From Spirodela intermedia (Eukaryota; Streptophyta; Magnoliopsida; Alismatales; Araceae): DNA of 64,000 bases. Where the stretch lies: contig LR746274.1 in assembly GCA_902729315.2 (NCBI GenBank), positions 4,677,037 to 4,741,036 on the forward strand. Direction: 5' to 3'. Shown piece after piece: positions 24,723 through 35,295 of this stretch. The notes beneath the pieces were generated by a model. It saw only the letters and a program-made list of their open reading frames with translations, was not told the origin of the DNA and made no database searches. The position numbers were made by a program, and so were the translations under genes. The first letter of the stretch is position 1; the number at the start of each line of letters is the position of its first letter.

Positions 24723-25584
24723 AAGATGATAAGTTGTGTTGTGCTTTAATTTAGTCCCTTTTAATCTGAATATTTTTTATCAGAAATGACTTATGAAAAT
24801 TGTATCTCAATTAGACATGACAATTCTCATAATATCTTATAGTCTAGTTATCTCATTGATGCAAATGTGCATAATTTTTAGTATTGAAAAATGATGTTTG
24901 AGAATAATAAAGTGGACGTATTTACTAAAATATGACCATGATACAATTAAAGTCTCATAAAATAAGGAGACCCTCAATGAGTATATAGACAAATTGTCTA
25001 ATACATGTTAAAGACTTTCAAGCAATTGGAGCAAACCTACTAGTGATAGGTTTTATATTTTCTTTTCTAGTAGAGCATGAAGCATTCCACAAATTTCCAA
25101 ACCACCCTATTCATGCCAGCCTAGAATACATCTTGCATCAGCTATTTATAGGTGTGTCAAACCCCCAAATGACCCCTTGGAGTGGACTCATGGTAAGTCT
25201 TCAGAAGTTGATCAAATTGGTGTGATTAGTTTGGTATCACAAGTTGTTGAAGATGTAGAAGAAGTCCTTGGTGTATATTGTATTTTGGTCACTTGTAGAG
25301 TTATTTTTCTAAGTCCTAGAATATGTGGACAAGATGGGCATTCTTCTGAACCTTTTGTGCTATCCATGGGAGAGGTAATAGGTGACATTTGCTACTTTGT
25401 TGATTCTGAAATGAATTTCAAAATCATATATGAGTAGCTTGATTAACCACTTTTGGTATGCTAAAGTGATGTGTTTTTCTTTAATAGAAACTTAGACTTC
25501 ATTGGTCTAATATGAATGATAAAATGCTACCCTAATAGGTATTGTCTTTATCTTTTAACTACTTAGAAAATCAACAACAGCTCT
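24723..25584. other. Spacer between two family A LTR copies
   Basis: No gene or domain recognised; short frames at 25043-25437 resemble nothing known to me. Confidence 0.4.
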
Positions 25585-27220
25585 TGATAAGTCTTCATTA
25601 TCATGAGTTAATAATTAGTAAATAATATAGTTTTAGCCTTAACTCATGATAAATAGACTTATATTTGTATTAAAGTGTGAAAAGTGGTTTTCAATTGATT
25701 AACGTGAATTTTTGGGTAATTATGTGATTTTATACGAATTTATATGATTTTTACAATCTTACTTTTGAGATAAATGAAGAAAAAAAAATAAAAATAAAAA
25801 TATTACAAAATGGGAGGACCCACCGGCCAGTCGGGCCCGCAAGTAGGTCAAAAGCGCAGTCGGGGAGTAGCTGCGAGCAGGGGCTCGAACGGCTTGAATA
25901 GATAGGGGCACGTGTGCGCCACTCCCCTTCCACATCACCGGTGGCCAGCCGGCTGTGGGGCAAGGAGTGGTTGTACACACGCAAGAAAGGGACTTTGCTT
26001 AAAAATGTAACATTACTATATATTTGCCTGAAATTTGGCGCACAACCAATGTGGGATTAAACCCGTCACCTTCAAAAGAGGCGGGGGCAACCGGCACATG
26101 TTCGAATCCTCACAGAGCCAAAACTCATATTTTTATCTGATTATCGCAACTTTCCTACAGATCGCCGTGAAGGATTAAGCAACCAAAATCGCTGGATCAT
26201 CGACGAAAATCTCGTCAACGCGATTTGCGGAGCATGATTACTAAAATTACTGAAGGATTCGTGATAAAAGGATCACGAATCCATCGAGTAAATCATCTCC
26301 GATTGATCGAGGAACAAGCCGTCGTCAGGAAGAGGACGATCCATCGAGAGACGAGTCGCCACCTCCTGAGAGCGTACCAGATGCAATGAAGAGCCTCCTC
26401 TTGCTGCACGGACCTGAGGATGAAGCTCCCTGACACGCACCCTACCTCTATTCAGCTCCTTTCCGTCGAGTGACAGCCACCGGAGAGCCGCAAAGTCGCC
26501 GTTTTTCCGCTCCGCCGAGTGACAGCCACCGGAGATGATTCGACGACCCATTTCATTAATCTCTAGACTTCGCGAGAAGATCTAGAGATTGCCCACGTCG
26601 TCCTTATCCAAGGAGAGCCTTCGAGGCCGTAGACACTACATGACAATCCTCCCGAACGCTTAGGATTATGGTGCATCGTCGACGCATCGCTGCCACGACG
26701 TCGGAACTCTGTTTTCCTGCTTTTAACTTAATTTACGTTTCATTTAGTGATAGTTTGTTGATTTTAAATTTACTCAGATATACTTCATTTCATTACGATT
26801 CTTTCGGCTTTTACAAATCTTAATTTGATCAATTAAATCGTCTGTAATCACTTACGTAAGAATCACCGGGCGGAACTCTATTTCTGCCCGATTCGCGTTC
26901 GCCAGGCGCTGACATCATCCTGACGTCCGCACCCTTATTTGCTTTTTTTTGTGAATTTTAAATATATTTTTCCTTTTTATTTCTTAGTATAAAATTCATA
27001 GAAAATAGTATTCTTTGAGGAAAATTCTGAATAATTACCAAATATTATATTACATCCCTTTGATCGACTTGGAAAATTATCGCTATTTTTTGGAAGTTTT
27101 ATTGAATTATAATTGATATATTTGTTCAGAAATACTTCTAAATATCCAAAAAATCGTATTTTCTAGTTTTAATAAATTTTATATTTGCGTGATTTAATAT
27201 ACAACGACTAAGTCACGTCA
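25585..27220 (+). mobile_element. Solo LTR, family A copy 2, with 5-bp target duplication
   Basis: A 1636-bp sequence begins TGATAAGTC and ends CACGTCA, with the TG..CA ends of an LTR. It is bordered on both sides by GCTCT (25580-25584 and 27221-27225), a perfect 5-bp target site duplication. There is no primer-binding site or coding domain, so it is a solo LTR left by recombination between the two LTRs of a complete element. It is the least decayed of three copies and still rich in CpG. The frame at 26273-26551 (-) inside it is not a gene. Confidence 0.88.
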
Positions 27221-27225
27221 GCTCT

Positions 27226-27420
27226 CATTTGTACACAACCTTTAATTCATATTTTCTTAAGAGTGGTTGACCGAAATATACAATTGGTCATCATTATGGC
27301 ATGAACACTACGCCTAAGCATTATCTCGACACATCTACTTCTACAATGAAGACCTATAAAAAATCTAATGAGACCAAAACCCAAATAATGATTATGACAA
27401 GTTTGAGTTTTCCAAAAGCC
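27226..27420. other. Short spacer after the solo LTR
   Basis: No gene seen. It merges into the left LTR-like arm described next. Confidence 0.4.
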
Positions 27421-27692
27421 TAGATGCAAGAAAATGGGCCTAGAGCCCAACTTATCTCTAATGGGGAACAAATCTACCCCTACAATAAAGGGTTAACTAA
27501 GGTGCAGGGAAGAGAGAAAAGATTCAATGATTATGCCATGGGTAATAGTAGGGTTTCTCCTTCAAGGGAGGAGGAGAGAATTTTGAGAGGAGTCTAAGGA
27601 GAGCAGAGCCTCTTGAAGATCCCCACCTATTCAAAGGTTCCTATAGAGCCTTACTATTCAATGGTTGTGTACTCTATCTTTGTTTTAATATA
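27421..27692 (+). mobile_element. LTR-like arm, family B, plus orientation
   Basis: Similar to the reverse complement of 28118-28366. Shared blocks include AAGAAAATGGGCC, AAATCTACCC, AAGGTGCAGG, TAGGGTTTC, and a terminal block with ATTC then CTTTGTT. It seems to be an LTR of the same family in opposite orientation to the right arm. Confidence 0.65.
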
Positions 27693-28117
27693 ATGGAGGA
27701 AGGTATGACCATCTCTTCCCTTTCCATGAATTTGTCAATCCCAAAAATACTTCAACCTAGGATGTTTTACTATTGATGATTGTGTGGGCCATCACCTCTA
27801 TACTAGTCAACTATGGTGCCATCTTCCTATTTGCATTTTCTTAACCCTTGACTTGTCAAAAATTTCTTATTATTAGTTTTATTGCCCTCTAGTTGTTTCC
27901 ATATTGTTTGCAGAAGGTCTGTCATGGCTTGCATGATCTATGTCATCATTTGGTGTACCTTGTCTTGCTCTGCTTTCATCTATGCCTTCATTTTTGTCAA
28001 CTCGTTCTTCACCTCTAAGATCACTTTCCCCCATGCCTTTGTGTGGATTTCTTGGAGCTTCATCGTCATCTATGGCTCTAATACAAGTTTGTAGCCACCC
28101 CCCCCCCCCCCTCCTAG
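27693..28117 (-). mobile_element. Primer-binding site and leader of a family B element
   Basis: On the minus strand, CTTGTATTAGAGCCATAG (about 28072-28089) resembles the plant copia primer-binding site TTGGTATCAGAGCC. It lies directly after the presumed LTR end (GGCTACA) and a 13-15 base G-run. The following minus-strand sequence reads as a charged helical frame (KLQEIHTKAWGKVILEV) with stops. Only about 350 bp of internal sequence remains. The plus-strand frames here are not genes. Confidence 0.5.
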
Positions 28118-28366
28118 CAAATTAGAAGAAAATATATATGTTAACAACAAAGGTAGAATAGATAACCACATAATGCAAAGACTCCAGAAGGACCCTAGAA
28201 TATGTGGGGATGTTCCTCCCCTGATGAGGAAACCCTAATACTTCCTCATAGCATAGTCATTGACCTTTTTCTTCCCTGCCTGCACCTTGGTTAATCCTCC
28301 AACACATGGGTAGATTTCTTCTTGAAAAGAGGTAAGCTGGGCTTTGGGCCCATTTTCTTACATCTC
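28118..28366 (-). mobile_element. LTR-like arm, family B, minus orientation
   Basis: Inverted partner of 27421-27692. Part of it (GGGCTTTGGGCCCATTTTCT near 28339) also occurs in direct orientation at about 23790, the left flank of family A copy 1. The LTR probably extends to about 28440. Confidence 0.65.
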
Positions 28367-28440
28367 GAATATGTAAAGCCCATTGTGGGCCCAATAGAAA
28401 TCAATTCATCTTCCCACTTAGTATGTAATCTACCCTACAA

Positions 28441-29640
28441 GGGAAGCAACAATGGTTAGAGTTTCGTATAAATCTTCTAAATATTGTTGAAGTTCCTCCG
28501 TACTAAGAGTATGTCATCACTGTCCTTATTAGTGTTGATGATTGAAGGACCTATCACAATGATTCAATGGAATTGACTTTATATTTGATTTCTTATGATT
28601 AAAGGTCCTTTCTTAGCCTTATCTCATACGAGTAAAGAGGTTGATGAGTTTTTTTTGGATAATTTGTTTAGGTATTTAGTTTCCTTGATCCTAATAACCC
28701 TCCATTATCTTTGACCTTTGTTGGTATTAAACTTAATACTTTTCTCACATTTCAATGTGGATATCGTTTTTCTCCACATATTCAACTTTGTAAACATGTA
28801 GCTAGTTAGCTTATTATGCTGAACTGAAAATATTCATACCTATAAATTAATATTTCAATTTTAGATTTATATAACTTATCCTTTTGTTTGTGACATGGTG
28901 TTGTTATGATATATCCTTAGTTCTTTCACAAGTAAAAACTTCATTCAATTTAATAAAAGACAATGCACAAAAAACTATTAGTGGCTTCAGTATCCATATA
29001 AAATAATTTTTCTTGTTGCTCATTTAAGATAGATCAATCATTTCAAGTGTGATTCTTTTCATAAGAAATAAATATCTTAGCATTGTGATAAATAGTGTAA
29101 AGGCATATTGTCATTTCAGGTTCTCAACAGGTATAATTGATGACTAAAATGAATATTGTGTAATATAACATTTATGGCATTTGGCATGGTTTTATCATAG
29201 GATTTGGCGAAAATGAAACTCCCATATAAATTATTGGCTTAAAAAGAAGTATAATAAAAGATAAGAGGGGAATGAATTAGTCTTTTACACAAGGAAATCA
29301 ATTTATAATTCATAATAAATCAATTCTTAGTTCATATGCACAGAAAATACAGCTTATTTTTTCTTTCGATTGGATAATGCAAGTAACAAATTGGATAAAA
29401 GGAAAGAAAATGTTCCATTTTTTATGTGGTACAATTTATATGCCAACACGTAAATGGAGGTCTATGAAATTAAAAGAGTGATGATTTAAAGGTTTATGAA
29501 CATGAGAATTAAAGATTATGCAGATGACATAAATGTTATATTATGGAGTCACAGAAAAAGTAGGTTTTAACTCATCGTATAAAATGGTTTTTATCGAATG
29601 TAAGCTCACACTTTAATTGATGTGCATTCTTCTTCGTCAA
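28441..29640. other. AT-rich intergenic sequence, no gene seen
   Basis: No domain or exon recognised on either strand. Confidence 0.5.
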
Positions 29641-30159
29641 ATGTCGGATTCGCCCGGCTGACCCCATATTTTTTTCTGGTCATGATATATATACTATGGT
29701 TACAGAATGCCGAGGTGCTCGAAGGGTTCAATGGACCTTTCCCTTTGCCATTACCCCGGCACACGGAGGGCAGAGAGAGATAGAGAGATGAAACGAATCC
29801 ATGTATCCGGGGAAAGAGATTCGAAGGCTACATTGTACATACTGTAAATACAACGCACACAGCCGGAGAGCATGAAAGGGAGGGGAAGGAAGAGAGAGAG
29901 AGAGAGAAATCTAAAATCATGACTCCATCTACTTGGTAATGCTTAAACGAAACTCTTCCATGCATCCTGGAAAAGGAGATTTATAAGCACGGGAGTAACG
30001 CTTCATGCGTTATGGTTTGGAACATGACAACGCCAGCGAAGCGAAAAGAGAGTTTGTGGGGGGTAGAGTTGGAGGGGAATCGTGACTAGAAAAACAAAAC
30101 ATCACGAGAACCATGCACTGAAGTAGCCGTTAAATACGAGAGACAACCAGACAGACAGC
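29641..30159 (+). promoter_or_regulatory. Upstream region of the GDSL gene
   Basis: Base composition shifts from AT-rich to mixed here. It contains a (GA)n run at about 29889-29907 and purine-rich tracts. No canonical TATA box is close to the first ATG; TTAAATA at about 30131 is the nearest candidate. A three-codon upstream ORF (ATG CAC TGA) starts at 30113 and could be in the leader. Confidence 0.35.
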
Positions 30160-31716
30160 ATGTTGCACCGGCGAAGGGCCACCCTAGCTCTCGTCTCCCT
30201 TCACGGAATGGAGGAAAGCAACTGGAAACCCTACGCCGTCCACCAGTTACCTCTGTGGTGCTCGATGGCCACAGTCTTTCTCATCTTCCTCCACAGCGGG
30301 GCTAGGGTTTTGGGTAACGCTCAAGTCCCCGCCTTGTTCGTGTTCGGGGACTCGCTGGTAGACAACGGGAACAACAATGGCCTCACCTCCGTAGCCAAGT
30401 CCAACTACTACCCCTACGGAGTAGATTTCTACCAAGGCCCCACGGGGAGGTTCTCCAATGGAAGAACCATCGTCGATGTGCTCTGTAACCAATCCTCCTC
30501 TCCACGTTTCATAATCGCAGTCTCTTCAGGATCAGCAGGCTTGATTGATTATTCTGTCCTTCGCAGGTGACGCGTTCAACCTTCCCTACCTTCCCCCGTA
30601 CATGTCTCCGACCCTCAACGGGACCCAGCTCCTCGCCGGCGTTAACTATGCGTCGGCCGCCGCCGGTATACTCGAAGAATCGGGCCAATTCCTCGTATTC
30701 TCTTTGCCCCCACCCTCTCTTCCTGCATGATTTCTCAAGTATGTTTTTGTTTCTACGTCACGTAATGTCGGCGCCTCTGCCTGGTTGGTGCATGTTCCAA
30801 GGGGGAGAGATTCGACCTGAGCGAGCAGGTGCTGAACTTCCAGAGCAACCTCGAACAACTGAGGATGGTGCTGGGCGGCGTGAGGATGCTCAGTCAGTTC
30901 TTGGCCAGTTCCATCGTCGTGATGATCATCGGCAGCAACGACTACATCAACAACTACCTCCTCCCGTCCCTCTACTCCTCGAGCTACAACTACTCCCCGG
31001 AGGACTACGCCGATCTGCTGCTCAATCGCCTCACTCGGCAGCTCCTGGTATGTTTCTGTGGAGCTTCTCCTTTGAGACTTTTTATAGCCCCTACCTGCTC
31101 AAAATAACGACGCTCCCCCTGCAGGCACTGCACAGCGTTGGCCTACGGAAGTTCCTCGTCGCAGGGTTGGCGCCGCTAGGCTGCATCCCGAGCCAGAGGA
31201 CGGCGGCGCTCGCTCCCCCGGGTCGGTGCGCTGACCGCGTGAACGAGATCGTCGGCTTCTTCAACCGCGGCCTGCGGGAGCTGGTCGAACAGCTGAACGA
31301 CGCCCACACCGATGCAACCTTCGTCTACGGCAATACCTACGCCGCCGTAGGGGACATCCTCAACAACCCATCCGCCTACGGTGAGTGAGGAGGAGGAAGA
31401 AGAACAAGAAGAAGATGGGGGTTTCTCTGCCCTTCTCCTTGTGCTTTCTGAAAACAAGGGTCTGAAGAGTAGATTCGATTTGGTTGCAGGGTTCAGGGTG
31501 GTGGACAGGGCTTGCTGTGGGATAGGGAGGCAGCAGGCGGAGATCACCTGCTTACCTCTCGCTACGCCGTGCGCCAACCGGAGCGAGTACGTTTTCTGGG
31601 ACGCCTTCCACCCTTCAGAGGCGGTCAACGCGGTCCTCGCGCAGAGGGCACTTGACGGCCCGCCCTCTGACTGTTTCCCCGTCAATCTCCGGCAGCTGGC
31701 CCTGCTGCCCAGCTGA
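30160..31716 (+). CDS. GDSL esterase/lipase, secreted
   Basis: SGNH-hydrolase family acyl esterase. Exons: 30160-30484, 30567-30694, 30802-31047, 31125-31380, 31490-31716, giving 393 aa. Block [17 protein letters not shown] (catalytic Ser about residue 65). Block [14 protein letters not shown] (Gly195, Asn197). Block [12 protein letters not shown] (Asp356, His359). Also [34 protein letters not shown] and [12 protein letters not shown] hydrophobic segment ([17 protein letters not shown], residues 36-52) is the likely signal peptide. The start at 30265 would give 358 aa and the best signal peptide; 30160 and 30208 give longer N-termini. Exons are strongly GC-rich. Phases agree at all four introns. 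The family is certain, but the natural substrate cannot be read from sequence. Confidence 0.92.
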
Positions 31717-33809
31717 GGCGCAGCAGGTCAATGCCTGATTCGAGGGATTGAGTGAGTCCAGGGGAAACAAACCAAGTTGCAGGCCAAATTTGTCTTAAGT
31801 GGTTGTTCTCTTCTAGTAATCGTCCAAAATACCAAACCCATCTGGAGAAACTCGAAACTTAGCAGCTGGCACACGCATAGCATCTTCCGACCTCGGCTGA
31901 AGAGGGGCAAGATTTTCTGTGGGTCCACGAAGGCGTTGACTTCACGGCTTTTGTTGGCAAAAAACTATTTTGGGCCCAGAACAGCATCTCACGGGGATCA
32001 ATCAAGAAAATAAATGAGGTTTCTGAACCTTCGTTGTAAATGAGAGTTTGACTGAGAATCCTTGTCTAAGAACTGAACGGTCCTTCGTTTGACTTTCTCC
32101 CCTGGATGGTGTTGATCCAAGATAAGAAGAAAAACTGAGACTTTTGATCGCCGAATGTCCTCTGACTAGGCGGGCTTATTTCTCTCTCTAAACGTGGGGT
32201 CATCTGGCATGTGGCTGGGCGTCGTCCAAATGCCGATAACAATAACTCGGAGAACACCTCCCATTAAAATATGTCACTTTCCGTTCTGGTTCGATTTCAA
32301 ACTCTGGCAAACAGAAGATTTGCCTTTTTCGCACGTGTGAGCCGCAGGGCGACTCCATACGACGCAAAAGGCGGCGGGAGGCTCAAGTCAGCGGCATTGT
32401 TGCCCGGTCCACCCCGACCGCCCCGCCGACCTCCTGTTCCCCTTTCCGCATCATGCGAACGTCTTCTGCTCCACCGCCCCCCGGCATCCTCTCTCTCTCT
32501 CTCTCATCCCACCGTTTCTCTCCGGTACAGACGCCGACCCCTACTGGCGGACAGCTTTTAAGGTGGGGCCCCTTGATAAATATATTATAATATTTATTTA
32601 TATCCGTTTAATATTACAGCCACAATATGCCCTGTCTCCTACGAATCTCTCTCTACCGCAGTTTCACGCGTCCCGTACGTCGGAGGGTAGTTCCGACTTT
32701 TCCCCACATCGTCCTCCTTCTTGGGAGGGTACATAGAAAATGAAAGCCTTTTATGTAGATAAATATTAGACCGGATATTGATTATTAAGTAATGGAGTGA
32801 TATTCGCCCACGGTTTTCCCGTAAATTTGTCCACTTTTGGGGTTCCATTGGCACGTGCTCCGTGACGGCCCAAACCGATCGGGCGTGAGCCGTGAAAGAG
32901 AGAGCAAGACAGCGTCGACACCTTGTCGCTTGCAGCACGGGAGGAATTTTAAAATGCGCCCTCCACCACTCAGTCTTCCGCTAATTTGCGCCCGTCGACG
33001 AAGCTCTCATATTATTCTTATTATTCCAGCCCACCCACATTACTACTGTAGCTCGAAGGCGACTGTCTCCATTGACCCACATTTGCCTCGCCCCCGGTGG
33101 GCCCACCGCCAATCTCTACCGTCCATCGCGCACCGTGTGGATGGCCGGCGAGCCGGATAAATCGGGCGGCGCTAACTGACGCAAAAATCTCTCCGCTGAC
33201 GTCGTCCGCGGAGCTCTCTAGCGTGGTCCCCACGAGCCATGTAGGACACCAGGCAAGTTTATCTCGGTTTAACTCGGTGGGCCCCTGCTTAATTTTGGCC
33301 AACCACAAGGTTGCGTGGCGCGCTTAGGGGACTGGTCCCCTAGATGCCAGCTAACCTAGCTTGCTGCTCACGATCCCTTGCCGGGGGGAGGGGGAGACTA
33401 CGAATAGGCTGTGCCACTAAACTCGAATTCGTTTGTCCGCTTACCGAAACGGATATGATCCGATACCGAAACCGTAGGCCCGTCTTCTTTTTAATGGACG
33501 GTGGAGATCTTTCCAATCGTCGCAACCTATCGATATCCGTGTCCCTCCGGCCTATTGACTACTCAACATTGCTCTCTCCATCGTTAGATCAGCATCGGAC
33601 GGTTGACCTTCAGAGGGGTATCGACCGAAAAAGGTCATCCAAGTGGGGGGGGGCCAGGATCCAAAAATCCAAAAACTGCGGGGTTAAATAAAAATTACAG
33701 CCCGATCGCCTAAAGTAATGTTCTACCTCGTCATGGTATTGGTCGGGGGAAAGGCAGCATCCTTGCTTATTGGCTAAACTCGTAATTTGAGGGAAAACGG
33801 GGGGGCCTT
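31717..33809. other. Intergenic region between the GDSL and ARF genes
   Basis: GDSL 3' flank, then a GC-richer stretch from about 32270 with a CT run near 32490-32508. Many short frames occur on both strands but none shows a family signature or splice-linked partner. Probably the distal promoter of the ARF gene. Confidence 0.45.
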
Positions 33810-35295
33810 TTAGTCGGTGAGAAGCATGCAGCGGAGGTCGATGGGATGGTGTTTGTGTGAATTCAGTGAAGTTGGGGGCTGTTACGGAAGGCCTTGGTCC
33901 TATCTCGAGCTTCGTGGAAGGAGGAAACGGGCAGAGGACGCAGGGGACAGCGATTTGGCAGGGCGGGGGTGTAGGCGCTGGCAGAGGCAGCAGCACCAGC
34001 GGTCGCAGAGGAAGCCTCTGAGGGAGAAAGCGGAGCTCCTCCCAAGGTTGTCTTTCCTTTTCCTCCCTGTACCTTCTCCTTGCACCTCAATCTGCTCGCA
34101 TCATGCTTCCTCTCCACGGTTCGCCCGATCTGGCCTCTTTCTGAGGGGAGGGGAGGGGCGGGGTTGTCCTGGGGCTGCAGACCTTGGGTCGCTGGCGAAG
34201 TTGGGGCTGACAGGCTTCGTTTCGGGTAGAAATCGTGGTATTGGGCTAGAATTTGCCGCTTCACGGTGGTGATCTTTGATCTTGGTCTGAAGTCGCCGGG
34301 AATTCGGAGATTTCTTCATCCAGGAGGAACAGCTGCTAGCGTCAGGAATTGGGCTGCTGGTAGGTGCTTCCGAAGGTGTTGTCGCTGAGGAAGGCCTTTT
34401 CCCTTTCCAGTTCTTGAGATAAACTTCCTTTTTGAGGTTTTAACTAATTCGGAGAGTGCTGCTTCGTTCGGCCTGGATTTGGTTGCGTCGAGGGTAAATC
34501 GATTTGCGGAAAACCGCGGTATCAAGGGGTTTGTTTCGACCACACGGTCACTTTATTTGTGTTTTGAGACATCGGTTGGTTCTCTGCGGTCAGGGGGTTA
34601 GATCAGAGTTGATCTCCATTTTTTCAGTTGGAACTAGTGAAATCTGAGGTATGTTGGCCTATTCATTTCTTCTCCTTCGTTGTGAGCACTGTCTCCCTAG
34701 TACCACTACGGTCATGCCCCTATTCAAAATTCGGGTCAGCATCTTTCTCCATCCTTCGTGTTCTCTCAATCTTCTTCTTTCTCTCTCTCGCCCCCCCCCC
34801 CCCCCCCCCACCACTCTCGTTCCTCTCACCCAGCCTTTTTCATCTAGTCTCGTGCTCTCCATAATCCTGAACGGCACTTTTGGTCGTTAAAGATCGTGTA
34901 TCATCTATTATAGAGCAATCCTGCTGTGGCTAAGAAAGAGCCTTCAGCAGATGGCATGGATTTGAAGCTCTTGGCGACTTTTTTCTCCATTTAGCTGGCT
35001 TTCAAGTTTCGTGATCCCTGGTCTCATTTTCTTACGTGTCCGGTGCAGGCGCGTAGACGGTGTTTCCGGGAGACTGGTAGCAGATTTTTGGATCATTCTG
35101 GTTGGTCTTCGTTTTGGAAACTTAAAAGGCATCCCCCCCCCCCTCTGTGTCGGGAGTTTCTTTGTTGATGGAAATATTGTCTCCTCACCGCAGAGTTGCG
35201 TAATTGAAGTGCGGTAGGCAGATTGTTCTGTACTCGGGTTCCTCTGCATCCTTTAAAGCGTCCAGCGCAGGAATTGCGTGCTCATCATTTCACTG
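33810..35295 (+). promoter_or_regulatory. Probable promoter and spliced 5' leader of the ARF gene
   Basis: GC-rich from 33810 to about 34300, then pyrimidine-rich, with a 19-base C-run at 34791-34809 and another C-run near 35132. ARF genes commonly have long leaders with introns. Several ATGs occur before the coding ATG at 35296, for example at about 33826, so upstream ORFs are likely if the leader begins this far upstream. Transcript start and leader introns cannot be fixed from sequence alone. Confidence 0.4.

Noticed and set aside
26090-26130. tRNA-like sequence with TTCGAATCC
   Set aside because: It lies inside the LTR, no T-stem pairing or cloverleaf could be drawn, and the other LTR copies diverge at the same place.
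26273-26551. 92-codon minus-strand frame
   Set aside because: It lies wholly inside the solo LTR and has no counterpart in the other LTR copies.
27882-28125. Two overlapping plus-strand frames of 61-70 codons
   Set aside because: They are antisense to the primer-binding site and leader of a family B retroelement.
30567-31388. 273-codon plus-strand frame over the middle of the GDSL gene
   Set aside because: It begins at a GTG at a splice acceptor and reads through introns; only its last part (exon 4) is in the true frame.
31176-31685. 169-codon minus-strand frame over the GDSL 3' exons
   Set aside because: Shadow frame; block V and the stop of the GDSL gene are clear on the plus strand.
33021-34543. 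Many overlapping 60-150 codon frames on both strands upstream of the ARF gene
   Set aside because: GC-rich leader or promoter DNA with few stops; no domain and no splice-linked partners.
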